Assembly: GCF_013402815.2 (NCBI RefSeq)
Contig: NZ_CP058601.1
Span: 2,232,001 to 2,296,000, forward strand
DNA length: 64,000 nucleotides
Source: Natrinema halophilum
GTDB taxonomy: Archaea; Halobacteriota; Halobacteria; Halobacteriales; Natrialbaceae
Direction: 5' to 3'
Shown here: piece by piece, positions 1 through 7,955 of the stretch
Position numbering within the stretch: the first letter of the stretch is position 1
Layout of the letters: every line of letters begins with the position of its first letter
Notes under the pieces: model-generated
What the model was told of the DNA's origin: nothing
What the model saw: the letters and a program-made list of their open reading frames with translations, nothing else
Databases searched by the model: none
Position numbers and translations under genes: made by a program

Positions 1-478
1 ATGCATCCCACGCCTTACTCTCATAGTACCTGCCGAACGGCGTGTCCTCGCGCTCCTCTTCGGGTGGGAGGACGTATTCGGCGGTGACTCTACCGTTCGG
101 CGTGGAGAGCGTGGCATGGTCGTCGTTGAATGTTGCGGAGCGTTTGTCGTAGACGACGCTCCACGAATCGAACTCTGGTCGGCTCGTCTTCTCTCCCTGC
201 TTGAGTTTCTCGACGCCACCTTTGACGGCTTCGATGGCGCGGCGGATGCCTTTCTGAACGAGGTTTGCGGTGAGGTCGGTTTCCTCGCGCAACTCGCTGT
301 AGAGGGCGTCTTCGGCTTTGCTCTTGTTGGTGATGCAGAAGTCGTCGTAACGCCACGCCCATTCGCTGGTGCGGTTGGCGCAGTGCAGGAATTGAGTTTT
401 GGTTTGATGGAGGTCGCCACGACGCTCTTCGGGCACGTTGAGTTTGATGGGCACGGTACGTCGTGGCGCGTCGTCCAT
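1..478 (-). CDS. tnpB: IS200/IS605-family TnpB (IS1341 type), 5' portion only, cut by window edge
   Basis: This reading frame is open from an ATG at 478 to the left edge, so only the first 159 residues are visible. The protein begins MDDAPRRTVPIKLNVPEERR and continues through the N-terminal region typical of haloarchaeal IS1341-type TnpB, with the recognisable strings WAWRYDDFC and FDSWSVVYDKRSATF. TnpB proteins are RNA-guided RuvC-type nucleases carried by IS200/IS605 elements. The RuvC and zinc-finger portions lie beyond the window, so whether the gene is intact cannot be judged. An AT-rich stretch with ATTATAAGG lies just upstream and could hold the promoter. No tnpA is visible in this part of the element. 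Confidence 0.85.
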   Translation of the reverse strand, partial: MDDAPRRTVPIKLNVPEERRGDLHQTKTQFLHCANRTSEWAWRYDDFCITNKSKAEDALYSELREETDLTANLVQKGIRRAIEAVKGGVEKLKQGEKTSRPEFDSWSVVYDKRSATFNDDHATLSTPNGRVTAEYVLPPEEEREDTPFGRYYESKAWDA

Positions 479-580
479 CCGTGATTCACATTACCTTCTG
501 CTGCCTTATAATAGTTTATGCGTAATGGGGAGTCACCCTTGCCATCGGGCGTGGTTTGTCGAATCGAGTGTCGGCTTCCT

Positions 581-601
581 CCCCGACCTCGAGGGTCGGG
601 G
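581..601. repeat. Perfect 8-bp hairpin resembling an IS1341/omega-RNA end
   Basis: CCCCGACC (581-588), a 5-base loop and GGTCGGGG (594-601) form a perfect inverted repeat. The surrounding TTCCT and GCATCCGCC recall the hairpin at the 3' end of the TnpB pseudogene near 17.5 kb. It lies about 100 bp upstream of the truncated tnpB start and about 105 bp past the stop of the Brp/Blh gene. It could be a relic right end of another element, a left-end hairpin of this one, or simply a transcription terminator. There is no U-run after it in either direction. Confidence 0.4.
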
Positions 602-707
602 CATCCGCCTCGTACTGCCTGTGAAACGAGCGGCGTCATCGTCGGATTCAGAACGATCCGGCTCGGCGAAGGGGTCCCCCGGGGCCGCCCATCGGGCGGG
701 TCGCGGG

Positions 708-1778
708 TCAGTCCGTCGGGTCCCAGATTCGCTGTTCTCGGTCGAGTAGCGTGACGACAACGACGTGAGGGGGGGTTAGTACGGCTATCGTGACCAGATA
801 GAGCGCGACGACGTCGGGGACGGTCGCGGGCGTCTGCGGAACGGTGAGTCCGATCGCGACGAATATCACCAGTCCGCCGGCGGTCGGGAGCATCGCATCG
901 CGGGAGAACCGGCGACAGGCATCGGAGATTGCACCGCGATCGAGCGCAGACCGGGCGACCGGGTCGACGAGCATCGTCCGGAGGACGTGCCGGAGGGAGT
1001 GCCAGAAACAGAAGTACAGGCCGATCGCCAGAACCGGCGGCACCACCGCGAAGTACGCGACGAGTCCAAGCGTCTCCGTCAGATCGACGAGCCACGCCCC
1101 CCGATCGTCTCTCCCCGCCCGGATGAGGCCGACGAGTAACGCGAGAGCGATACCCGTACCGACACCGATCGCTAAAGCAGTCCGAAGCGTCGGTGAGACT
1201 ACTCGTACCACCCTCGCGGCCGAACCGGGAGCGAACGTGCCCACGAGCGTCTCCGCGACGGACGCGTACCGCTCGGGGAACGCGATCAGCGGAACGAGCA
1301 TCGGAATTCCGCCGCGAACGATGAGCGCGAGCAGACGGTCCGCCCGGGTCTCGAGATAGTCGGCACCGACGAAGGCGAGGAGCGCGTAAACATCGCCTTG
1401 CCCCCAGTGGACGAGCGTACCGAGGACGAACAGGGCGAACGCGGCGGCGGGGGCGAGCCACCAGAAGACTGCGTATGCCGTGCCGACGAAGAGATAGAGG
1501 ACGCACACGAACCCGACCGAGCGCGCGGTGACGGGGGCACCGCGGGCCCGCGGTAGCACGAGATGGTCGACGGCCCCGTGAGGCAACCCGAGGACGACGA
1601 CGCTGAGCAGGAGTGGAACGTACTGGTAGACGAATCGGGGCGAACCGGCGACGGCCGTGATCGATATCGAGACACCGACCGTGAGCAGCCCGCATCCGAG
1701 ACTCAGGCGAGCGGCTCGCCGTCGGGCGCCGTCCCGTCCGCGAGCGGTCCTCCCGCGAGGGATCGAATCACCGGTCAT
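708..1778 (-). CDS. brp: Brp/Blh family beta-carotene 15,15'-dioxygenase
   Basis: This 356-residue polytopic membrane protein cleaves beta-carotene to two molecules of retinal, the chromophore of the two rhodopsins encoded just upstream. The diagnostic GLPHGAVDH motif is at residues 64-72. A second conserved His cluster, FWHSLRH, is near residues 260-267. These histidines are the likely iron ligands in the family. Its start overlaps the 3' end of the lycopene cyclase gene by 11 bp, which implies one transcript and coupled translation. Together they carry lycopene to beta-carotene to retinal. The Arg-rich N-terminus before the first membrane segment is longer than usual, so a later start cannot be excluded. 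Confidence 0.93.
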   Translation of the reverse strand: MTGDSIPRGRTARGRDGARRRAARLSLGCGLLTVGVSISITAVAGSPRFVYQYVPLLLSVVVLGLPHGAVDHLVLPRARGAPVTARSVGFVCVLYLFVGTAYAVFWWLAPAAAFALFVLGTLVHWGQGDVYALLAFVGADYLETRADRLLALIVRGGIPMLVPLIAFPERYASVAETLVGTFAPGSAARVVRVVSPTLRTALAIGVGTGIALALLVGLIRAGRDDRGAWLVDLTETLGLVAYFAVVPPVLAIGLYFCFWHSLRHVLRTMLVDPVARSALDRGAISDACRRFSRDAMLPTAGGLVIFVAIGLTVPQTPATVPDVVALYLVTIAVLTPPHVVVVTLLDREQRIWDPTD

Positions 1779-2550
1779 CAGAACGCGCGTCGAGTCGGCT
1801 TAATGTCCCCGCCGGTGACGGGAGTTCGTGGACGTGCTCGAGCAGCCATACGTACATGACGATCCCCTGAACGACGAACACGTTCGTCACGAGGAAGAAC
1901 AGCGCTTCCTCGACGGGAAGCCCCAGCAGCGTGTACCCGACGGTGTGCGCGTCCGAAATGACCCAGATGCCGAGTGCGATCGCGATTCGATCGACGACCC
2001 AGAGGTATAGCGTCGGAACGCTAATAGCGACCAGCACTGACTGACGAGTATCCCAGAGGTACGTGATGCCAAACCCCCACTGGATGGCGAGAACCGGTCC
2101 GGCCCAGGCCAACAGCCACCCGAGGTAGTACGTTGAGGTGCCGCCTATCAGCATCCAGCCGGCGGCAACGAGGGCCAGGCCGCTGAAAACCCCCCAGAGG
2201 CGATGAGCGAGAGAGATGCCCAACGATCGATCGATGGCCGGTGGGTCCTGAAACAACCAGAACGCGGTCAGCGTCGTCTGGAGAACGAAAAAGAGGTACT
2301 CCTCGATCGGGGTATGCCAGACGGTCGCAACGACCGCACCCTCGCCGTACCACCAGACTCCCGCGGGAATCAAACGATTGGTCAACGGCGTCGTGTAGAT
2401 GACCGCGAGCGCGATCAGAATACTGAGTCCGGAAAGCGGCCGAACACCCCACCAGGCCCGATCGCGTCGCCGAGCGACGCGGTATAGAATCAGTATCGGC
2501 GGCACGATGAACGCCAGGAGAACGCCGAAGTACGTGATAGGGACGGTCAT
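1768..2550 (-). CDS. crtY: Lycopene beta-cyclase, membrane heterodimer-fusion type (CrtYcd)
   Basis: This 260-residue membrane protein converts lycopene to beta-carotene. It consists of two homologous halves, each with the family's acidic motif: PIEEYLFF at residues 81-88 and PVEEALFF at 212-219. That matches the fused CrtYc-CrtYd arrangement of haloarchaea. I chose the start MTVPITYFGV because upstream in-frame sequence is Arg/Ser-rich and non-membrane-like, while homologues begin at this first hydrophobic helix. The gene sits between halorhodopsin (181-bp gap) and brp (11-bp overlap), all on one strand. This supports a dedicated retinal supply for the opsins. Confidence 0.92.
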   Translation of the reverse strand: MTVPITYFGVLLAFIVPPILILYRVARRRDRAWWGVRPLSGLSILIALAVIYTTPLTNRLIPAGVWWYGEGAVVATVWHTPIEEYLFFVLQTTLTAFWLFQDPPAIDRSLGISLAHRLWGVFSGLALVAAGWMLIGGTSTYYLGWLLAWAGPVLAIQWGFGITYLWDTRQSVLVAISVPTLYLWVVDRIAIALGIWVISDAHTVGYTLLGLPVEEALFFLVTNVFVVQGIVMYVWLLEHVHELPSPAGTLSRLDARSDDR

Positions 2551-2731
2551 AAGCGGTACAACGCGTGTCGTGGGTACTTCCTGCGAAGTAGCGGGCCGTG
2601 CCGGAAGACGGTCCGTCGGAGAGGGAGTCTCGCGCCGACGGAGGGTACGGTTCGACCGTGGATTCCCCCTCGGGACATCTTCCGACGGGGCCGCGGGAGT
2701 CGAGCGTCGAAGCGGTCCTGAAACATTCGAT

Positions 2732-3607
2732 TCAATCGTCAGGCGTCGTCGGCCCCGAGATACTGGCGCCGTAGTCCGTGCCGCCGGTGATCGTATCCGG
2801 TTCCTCGACGACGTAGGACATGGCAACGAACGTGACGATGTATTTCGTCACGATATCGAGAAGGCTGTAGCCCCACGAGGTGACCGCGACGTCCAGGATG
2901 GCGAACCCTTCGACGCCGAGCGCCCAGAGGATCGGATAGCCGAACCAGCCGACTACTGTGAGGAACTTGAGCGTGCGGAACAGATCGCCGGTTCCCGCCC
3001 GCTTTGCCTCCGCGGTCCAGTCGACGAGAATGACGTACACGATCACGAGGAAGAAGATCGAACCCAGCACGAACCACCACCAGCGGAGCACCAGCGAGGA
3101 CGTCGTCAGTGCGGCCGCCAGGCCGGTGACACACATCGCAATCGTAAACGCACTGGACGTGAGGATCTTCGTCCAGTTCGACCCCGCGATCATCCCGAGC
3201 GCGATCAGGATGAACGGCGTAGAGAACGTCCACGTGAGATATCGTCCCCACATCGTCAGGACTCCGTTCTCGCCGGCCGTCGTCGCACCCGCGGCCGGAT
3301 GACCCGCCGGCATCTCGAGGACGCTCAGCGTCAATCCCGACGCGAGTCCCGTGTAACTCGAGATCGAAACGACCGAGATCAGCATCAGAACTGTCGCGAT
3401 CGCCTTCGATCTGGGATCGGTCAGGTTCCGTCCGAGATAGGCGATCCCGAGGATCGTGATACCCGCGAGCGCGATGTTGATCACGAACGACAACGCGAGC
3501 AGGGTATTGTCGCCGCCGAAGACGTACTCGAACAGCTCCGCGTCGGTCATCCCGTTTTGGAGGGCGACGTGACCTGATCGAAATCCGGCTGCGACTAGTG
3601 ACTGCAT
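2732..3607 (-). CDS. hop: Halorhodopsin, light-driven inward chloride pump
   Basis: This 291-residue seven-helix retinal protein has the chloride-pump triad in helix C: Thr125, Ser129 and Ala136, where bacteriorhodopsin has Asp, Thr and Asp. Arg122 precedes them in RYLTW. The Schiff-base lysine is Lys255 in DIVTKY. The B-C loop EMPAGH and the SWGYSLLDIV stretch are hallmarks of halorhodopsins, and the overall match to the Natronomonas pharaonis protein (from memory, also 291 residues) is high. A TATA-like box about 30 bp upstream of the ATG predicts an essentially leaderless transcript. The gene lies between bacteriorhodopsin and lycopene cyclase on the same strand. It hyperpolarises the membrane and helps maintain chloride balance in light. 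Confidence 0.96.
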   Translation of the reverse strand: MQSLVAAGFRSGHVALQNGMTDAELFEYVFGGDNTLLALSFVINIALAGITILGIAYLGRNLTDPRSKAIATVLMLISVVSISSYTGLASGLTLSVLEMPAGHPAAGATTAGENGVLTMWGRYLTWTFSTPFILIALGMIAGSNWTKILTSSAFTIAMCVTGLAAALTTSSLVLRWWWFVLGSIFFLVIVYVILVDWTAEAKRAGTGDLFRTLKFLTVVGWFGYPILWALGVEGFAILDVAVTSWGYSLLDIVTKYIVTFVAMSYVVEEPDTITGGTDYGASISGPTTPDD

Positions 3608-3630
3608 CGATACTGGTTACGTCAATCTCG

Positions 3631-3642
3631 CAATACATAAAC
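3631..3642 (-). promoter_or_regulatory. Probable TATA box of the halorhodopsin gene
   Basis: Reading on the minus strand, GTTTATGTATTG is centred about 30 bp upstream of the halorhodopsin ATG. That spacing would place transcription initiation 2-5 bases before the start codon, the usual leaderless arrangement in haloarchaea. No clear Bat-type upstream activator site could be assigned. Confidence 0.5.
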
Positions 3643-3853
3643 GGGTTTCCAGTCCGAGACGGAGACTCACGGCCGTTGAGCCGTAAGTGCCGTAAAGTGT
3701 CTACTGGCGATGGCGATCAACTGGCGGATGGGCACTTGGCGGGACCGGTAGAAAGCAGGTCGAGTTGTCGGTTCGGTCGGCGGACGGTCGGAGGATTAGG
3801 CGACGCATCGGACGGTCGGGAAGGCGACAGTCAGGGGACGATACTGGTGTGGT

Positions 3854-4585
3854 TCAGGTCGGTGTCGCGGTCGGTGCGGTCGCCCGTTCCAGGACGGAGC
3901 GACTTCGGAGCAGGAGGACGCCGAAACCGACTTTCGCCGAGAGATCGAGGATCATGAACGCGGCAGTCTCCCAGTATAGCGGAAGGATGCCGAAGGTGCC
4001 CTCAGTTCCGAGAAGCCAGACGACTGGGTAGAGCAACCAGAGCGCGATGAGCAGGTTTCGCAACGTGCCGAACAGGGACGCGACGTCCGACGTGCGATTT
4101 CGGGCGGTCTTGGAAAGCGTTCCAACCAGGAAGTACAGGAGGGCGAGCAGGGCACCGGTGCTGATACCCCACCAGGCGATTCGGGTTGGCGGTGTCGTCG
4201 CGAACGCCGCGATCGTCCCGGTTCCGATCATGAACACGTCGAGACCGAGCAACGTTGCGATCGTGTTGCGATCGGCTCCCGCCAACAGCGAGAGGTCAAG
4301 GAGCAAAAGCGGCGTCGTGAAGATCCAGTCGGCGTACCGTGCCCAGTAAATCGTGAGCGCCTCGTCGCCGACGGTGACCTCAGTGACGCCGAAACCCGTC
4401 GCCATCGCGAAGTACATCACGGCGGCGATGGACGTCACGAATATCGTGATGATGTAGAACTCCTGCATCTTGGGGTCACGCACACCGCGTCCCCGGCCGA
4501 TGAAGTAGAGCGTTCCGAGTGTCATTCCGATCGTTCCGATCCACAGCCACAGAGATTCTGGACCGACTGGAGTGGCCATAGCCAT
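3854..4585 (-). CDS. bop: Bacteriorhodopsin, light-driven proton pump
   Basis: This 243-residue seven-helix opsin has the complete outward proton-pump signature: Arg83, Asp86 (acceptor), Thr90 and Asp97 (donor) within RYADWIFTTPLLLLDL. The Schiff-base lysine is Lys218 in LDLSAK. Glu195 and Glu206 match the proton-release pair of bacteriorhodopsin. The ATG at 4585 follows GAGGTG with six bases between. A second in-frame ATG lies two codons later, and the TATA box position would also fit a leaderless start there. The gene is the first of the minus-strand photobiology block, followed by halorhodopsin, lycopene cyclase and the retinal-forming enzyme. It faces a divergently transcribed membrane protein. 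Confidence 0.96.
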   Translation of the reverse strand: MAMATPVGPESLWLWIGTIGMTLGTLYFIGRGRGVRDPKMQEFYIITIFVTSIAAVMYFAMATGFGVTEVTVGDEALTIYWARYADWIFTTPLLLLDLSLLAGADRNTIATLLGLDVFMIGTGTIAAFATTPPTRIAWWGISTGALLALLYFLVGTLSKTARNRTSDVASLFGTLRNLLIALWLLYPVVWLLGTEGTFGILPLYWETAAFMILDLSAKVGFGVLLLRSRSVLERATAPTATPT

Positions 4586-4600
4586 CACTAACACCTCTCG

Positions 4601-4610
4601 GATAAATACC
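4601..4610 (-). promoter_or_regulatory. Probable TATA box of the bacteriorhodopsin gene
   Basis: GGTATTTATC on the minus strand is centred about 20 bp upstream of the ATG at 4585 and 26 bp upstream of the next in-frame ATG at 4579. Transcription would start at or within a few bases of the initiation codon, as described for bop of Halobacterium. Confidence 0.5.
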
Positions 4611-4743
4611 GTCTCCCATACCGAGACTGAATGTCATCGAGAACATCCCACTCGTCAGTTGATACCTGAAGATATCGGAGTGTATATCCCGACGCCTCGT
4701 TTTCGAACACCTGCCCCCAAACGCCGACCTCGATCTCGAACTG

Positions 4744-5352
4744 ATGAGCTCAACTGACCCGACCGATCCGATCGCGGACGCGCTCCTCGGCGAATCGACG
4801 TACGAACGACTTCGAGTGCAACGGTATGCGCTGATCAAACGCCGGATTCCTCGGAAACTCGCCTGGCAAAGCGGCCTGTTGTGTGTTCTCGCGCTCATCG
4901 TCCCGATCACCGCTACGTATCCGTCCTCGGTCCGGGCGGCGTTCCCGGGAGGAAATCCGCTGTGGTCGTCGCCGCTCGTGTTGTGGGTTGGCGTCTACGC
5001 TGGCGCCATCCAGTTGGGAACGGCGACGTGTCTCGTCGCCGTCTCGATCGCTCGCCACCGACGGGAACCAGGGTTATCGGAGTCGGAGGCAGACACGCTC
5101 TTGAACATCGAGGACGTCGCATCAATGTTCGGACTCGCGACCGGTGGGTTCGCCATTTTGCTCACCGTTGGGTTCTTCCTGGTGGGACACGCCGGAATCG
5201 AGACGTTCGAGGCGGTTATCGAATCCGCGCCGCGAGACCCGTTCGAACAAACTGTGATCTCAGTCCCCGTTGTCGCCGTCGGCACAGCGGCCGCGGTAAG
5301 TTCCTGTGTGCTCTATCTACTCAGTCGGTATCTCTCGCTCGAGTCTCACTGA
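4744..5352 (+). CDS. Hypothetical membrane protein divergent from bacteriorhodopsin
   Basis: This 202-residue protein has an acidic, soluble N-terminus of about 40 residues and then four predicted membrane segments. These lie roughly at residues 42-62, 80-104, 128-150 and 176-196. I do not recognise a family. The start ATGAGCTCA is 158 bp from the bop start in a shared divergent promoter region, so light- or oxygen-dependent co-regulation with bop is possible but unproven. The coding bias is normal for the window. No ion-binding or catalytic motif is evident. Confidence 0.7.
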   Translation: MSSTDPTDPIADALLGESTYERLRVQRYALIKRRIPRKLAWQSGLLCVLALIVPITATYPSSVRAAFPGGNPLWSSPLVLWVGVYAGAIQLGTATCLVAVSIARHRREPGLSESEADTLLNIEDVASMFGLATGGFAILLTVGFFLVGHAGIETFEAVIESAPRDPFEQTVISVPVVAVGTAAAVSSCVLYLLSRYLSLESH

Positions 5353-5506
5353 CGTCCGACGGTAGCCCCTCGGTCCGTCGTCGCAGGAAAGTCTGGAGTG
5401 ATCGTATGTGTATCCGCTGCTGAAATGAGACCTAGTTGTTTAAGGAAAAGCCATAAACACGAGACAAGTGTCTTGTAATTCTGTGAGATGGTTGTGATAC
5501 TACTCT

Positions 5507-6436
5507 ATGAAGTATGACGTCGGTACAGACGGCAAAAAACGTGCCGCCACTGGAAATACCGCGAACGCCGGGCCTTTTGTGACGAGCGGAACGAAACTCG
5601 AGGCGATACGCGAACAAATCGTCGCCGACGTTCGGGCCACGGTCGACGACGCTGGTGCGGACGGCGTCGTCGTCGCGATGAGCGGCGGGATCGATTCGAC
5701 GCTGACGGCGGCGCTCGCGGTCGAGGCCGTCGGGAGCGATCGCGTCCTCGGATTGGGACTGCCCTGTCACAAGACGGAACTGGCTCACGTTGACGATGCG
5801 CGCACGATCGCGGATGGACTGGGAATCGAATTCGAAGAAATCCTGTTGCGTCCGCTCCTCGAGGCGTTCAAGGGGACGGTCGGGAACGAACTCGAATCGC
5901 CGGCCGATGGCGACGACCGGCCGAACGAACGGAATCACGAGATCGGAAACGTGACCGCGCGATTGCGGATGGCAACTACCTACTACGCGGCAAACGGTCA
6001 GTCACGGCTCGTTCTCGGTACTGCGAACCGTTCCGAGCGGCTGCTCGGTTACGTCACCAAGTACGGCGACGGTGCGGCCGACATGTACCCGATCGGCGAC
6101 CTCTACAAAACGGAAGTCAGGGCGCTGGCGAAACACGTCGGAATCCCCCGCCGAATCATCGGAAAAGAACCGACGGCGGGGTTCTGGGCTACTCAGACCG
6201 ATGCCGGCGAGCTCGGTGCGCGCTATGACGTCATCGACCCGTTGCTCTCCCGACTCGTCGACGACGGACTCCCGGTAGACGATGCCGTCGACGACCTCCG
6301 ATTCGATCGCGAGACGGCGCGCGATATCGAACGGAGACACGCCGCCTCGACGCACAAACGGAACACGCCACCGACGCCGGGAATCGATGGCCGCGGCGAT
6401 AGCCGATCGGGAAACGGATCGGAAGCGCACGAGTAG
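5507..6436 (+). CDS. nadE: NAD+ synthase, ammonia-dependent
   Basis: This 309-residue enzyme amidates nicotinic acid adenine dinucleotide to NAD+ with ATP and ammonia, the last step of NAD synthesis. The ATP-pyrophosphatase P-loop SGGIDST is at residues 59-65. The family strings MATTYYAANGQ, GTANRSERLLGYVTKYGDG and YKTEVRALAKHVGIP follow in order. There is no N-terminal glutaminase domain, so free ammonia is the likely nitrogen source. An acidic loop (SPADGDDRPNER) near residues 127-138 looks like a halophilic insertion. The first 25 residues are poorly conserved-looking and the true start may be downstream, near the TKLEAIREQIV segment. Confidence 0.93.
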   Translation: MKYDVGTDGKKRAATGNTANAGPFVTSGTKLEAIREQIVADVRATVDDAGADGVVVAMSGGIDSTLTAALAVEAVGSDRVLGLGLPCHKTELAHVDDARTIADGLGIEFEEILLRPLLEAFKGTVGNELESPADGDDRPNERNHEIGNVTARLRMATTYYAANGQSRLVLGTANRSERLLGYVTKYGDGAADMYPIGDLYKTEVRALAKHVGIPRRIIGKEPTAGFWATQTDAGELGARYDVIDPLLSRLVDDGLPVDDAVDDLRFDRETARDIERRHAASTHKRNTPPTPGIDGRGDSRSGNGSEAHE

Positions 6437-6518
6437 CCGCGAGGACACGACGGTCCGGGCCCGATCGGCGGCGGGGATTCGCTTGCGACGCGGCACCACA
6501 TCGACCTTCGAGGTCGAT

Positions 6519-6932
6519 TCAGCGGCCCGAATCGTCGGCGTATAACTCCGGATTGCGCCACCAGAACAGGCCCCAGGAGAGCAGAAATCCGCCAGCCATC
6601 GCGATGATATCGAGGAGAAAACTGGGGAGACCTCTGCCCGAAATCGCGACGAGCGTGATCGCAGCCCCCAGCGCAGCCCCCGTTACGATGAACAGGACGT
6701 CACCGGCGATTCGCACCCGCGAGTGGGCCCAGTAGTGCTGTCGGTGTTCGTCGAACCAGACGCCGACGTAGATCACCACGGGAGACATCGCCGAGATGAT
6801 CGTGATCGAACGGTACGTCTCGGGGAAAACGGCCGGAACCAAGACGAGCACGTTAAGCAAGTTAGCAGCCAGCGTCGCGACGAAAAGGCCGGCCATGAGC
6901 CATCCCCATCGCGGTATCCGCTCTTTGTCCAT
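6519..6932 (-). CDS. Hypothetical four-helix membrane protein
   Basis: This protein of about 137 residues begins MDKERIPRWGW and has four hydrophobic stretches, ending WGLFWWRNPELY before a short acidic tail. A GTG five codons upstream is an alternative start. It resembles conserved small haloarchaeal membrane proteins without assigned function. It lies downstream of the winged-helix gene on the same strand with about a 45-bp gap, so the two may be co-transcribed. Confidence 0.65.
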   Translation of the reverse strand: MDKERIPRWGWLMAGLFVATLAANLLNVLVLVPAVFPETYRSITIISAMSPVVIYVGVWFDEHRQHYWAHSRVRIAGDVLFIVTGAALGAAITLVAISGRGLPSFLLDIIAMAGGFLLSWGLFWWRNPELYADDSGR

Positions 6933-6977
6933 ACCGGGGACGGTCACCGCTGGAAAATAGTTCTGCCGCTCCGAGCG

Positions 6978-7271
6978 TTATTCTGCACAGCAAGCGTCCT
7001 TTTTCGGAGATTCTTCGACGCCGTTGCCGTCGGCTGCGACCGGTTCCTCGAGTCGGTACAAGCTCTGGCGAGCATCAGCAAAGTAGATGTCCTCGTCGAC
7101 GATCCCTATTTCCTCGAGTCGCTCGAGCGCGTATCGCACCGTCCGGGCCGAAAGCATCGATTCCTGGACGATCTGTTTCTGCGTCAACGGCCCATCGTAC
7201 TCGAGAACCTTGAAGACGAGTTTCGCACTCGGTGGCAGGTCTTCGATCTCTTCCCCGTCGGTCTCTTCCAT
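6978..7271 (-). CDS. Small winged helix-turn-helix transcriptional regulator (MarR/TrmB-like)
   Basis: This 97-residue protein starts MEETDGEEIEDLPPSAK. Its core, LVFKVLEYDGPLTQKQI followed by TVRYALERLEEIGIV, is a typical winged helix with a recognition helix around residues 43-58. The C-terminal tail ends in a Cys pair, DACCAE, a feature seen in several haloarchaeal regulators. A longer reading frame extends 16 codons upstream but adds a non-acidic segment, so I chose the ATG at 7271. Its target is unknown. The adjacent same-strand membrane protein is one candidate. Confidence 0.75.
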   Translation of the reverse strand: MEETDGEEIEDLPPSAKLVFKVLEYDGPLTQKQIVQESMLSARTVRYALERLEEIGIVDEDIYFADARQSLYRLEEPVAADGNGVEESPKKDACCAE

Positions 7272-7955
7272 GTTACGAATCGAAAGGCCCCAGCAGTATA
7301 AAAGTTGAGCCTTACCCAACGTGTAACCGGCATATGTTACTTAATTATAAAACCAGTAAATTATACTCTGAGGGGGTTGAGAGTCGAATTTGGGAATGTG
7401 GCTCGATCGGGTGAAACAGATCAAAACGAGTGACACCCAATATTGTGTGGTAGAGTACGTGCAAATAAAGCAGGTCCCCGTGGTGAATGATATATTCGAC
7501 AGGTATAGGAGTCATTGAACGTCACTGCACACCTCGATCGCGAATTCGTGGCCAGCGAGTACTCGCTGGCCGCAGCAGTGCGAGCGGTGGGGACATCGTT
7601 TCAACGACTGCTAGAGGATTCGTTCGGGCCCGTCCGTCGCCGATCGTTGAATCTTCGTCTTCCCACTTCGCTTGCGACGTTCGTACTTCTGGATCGTTCC
7701 GGTCGCGGATTCGGAAGTTCGGCAGCGTATTCGACTCGACGAACATCCGTGTGATTCCTTCTTGGGTCCCGGATCGCGATCAGCCCGTTTCCGTCGACCG
7801 TTGCGAGATCGCCCGTACGGTAGTGGCGTTTGCAAACGCGACGACGTTCACGAATTGGTCGGTCCGTTCTGGCCCCGACGATCGATGGGCCACTCATCCG
7901 TCCTCGAAACGCGGATTGACGGTCAACTCGTTTCTCCCCGAAGTGAGGCGGGACG
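7272..7955. other. 684-bp intergenic region with no convincing gene
   Basis: Reading frames here lack haloarchaeal codon bias and none resembles a known protein. The 5' third is AT-rich and should carry the promoter of the winged-helix gene. The middle holds one copy of a dispersed palindromic repeat, listed separately. Confidence 0.6.
7539..7617 (+). repeat. Dispersed palindromic repeat, copy A
   Basis: A 79-bp segment opens with CGCGAATTCG and carries a perfect 22-bp palindrome at 7550-7571 (half-site GGCCAGCGAGT). It continues with CGCAGCAGTGCGA and TTTCAACGACT. The same order of elements occurs without gaps, in inverted orientation, at 20027-20105. It is intergenic in both places. It may be a MITE- or REP-like element or a structured RNA. 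Confidence 0.75.

Noticed and set aside
2399-3577. 392-codon plus-strand frame opposite lycopene cyclase and halorhodopsin
   Set aside because: It is antisense to two firmly identified genes and consists of Arg/Asp-rich low-information sequence, the usual shadow of high-GC coding DNA.
7515-7754. 79-codon frame through repeat copy A, with REF-ASE-LAAAVR-FQRL similarity to a frame in copy B
   Set aside because: The shared peptide follows from the nucleotide repeat. Differences are mostly non-synonymous and the flanks are unrelated, so coding conservation is not supported.
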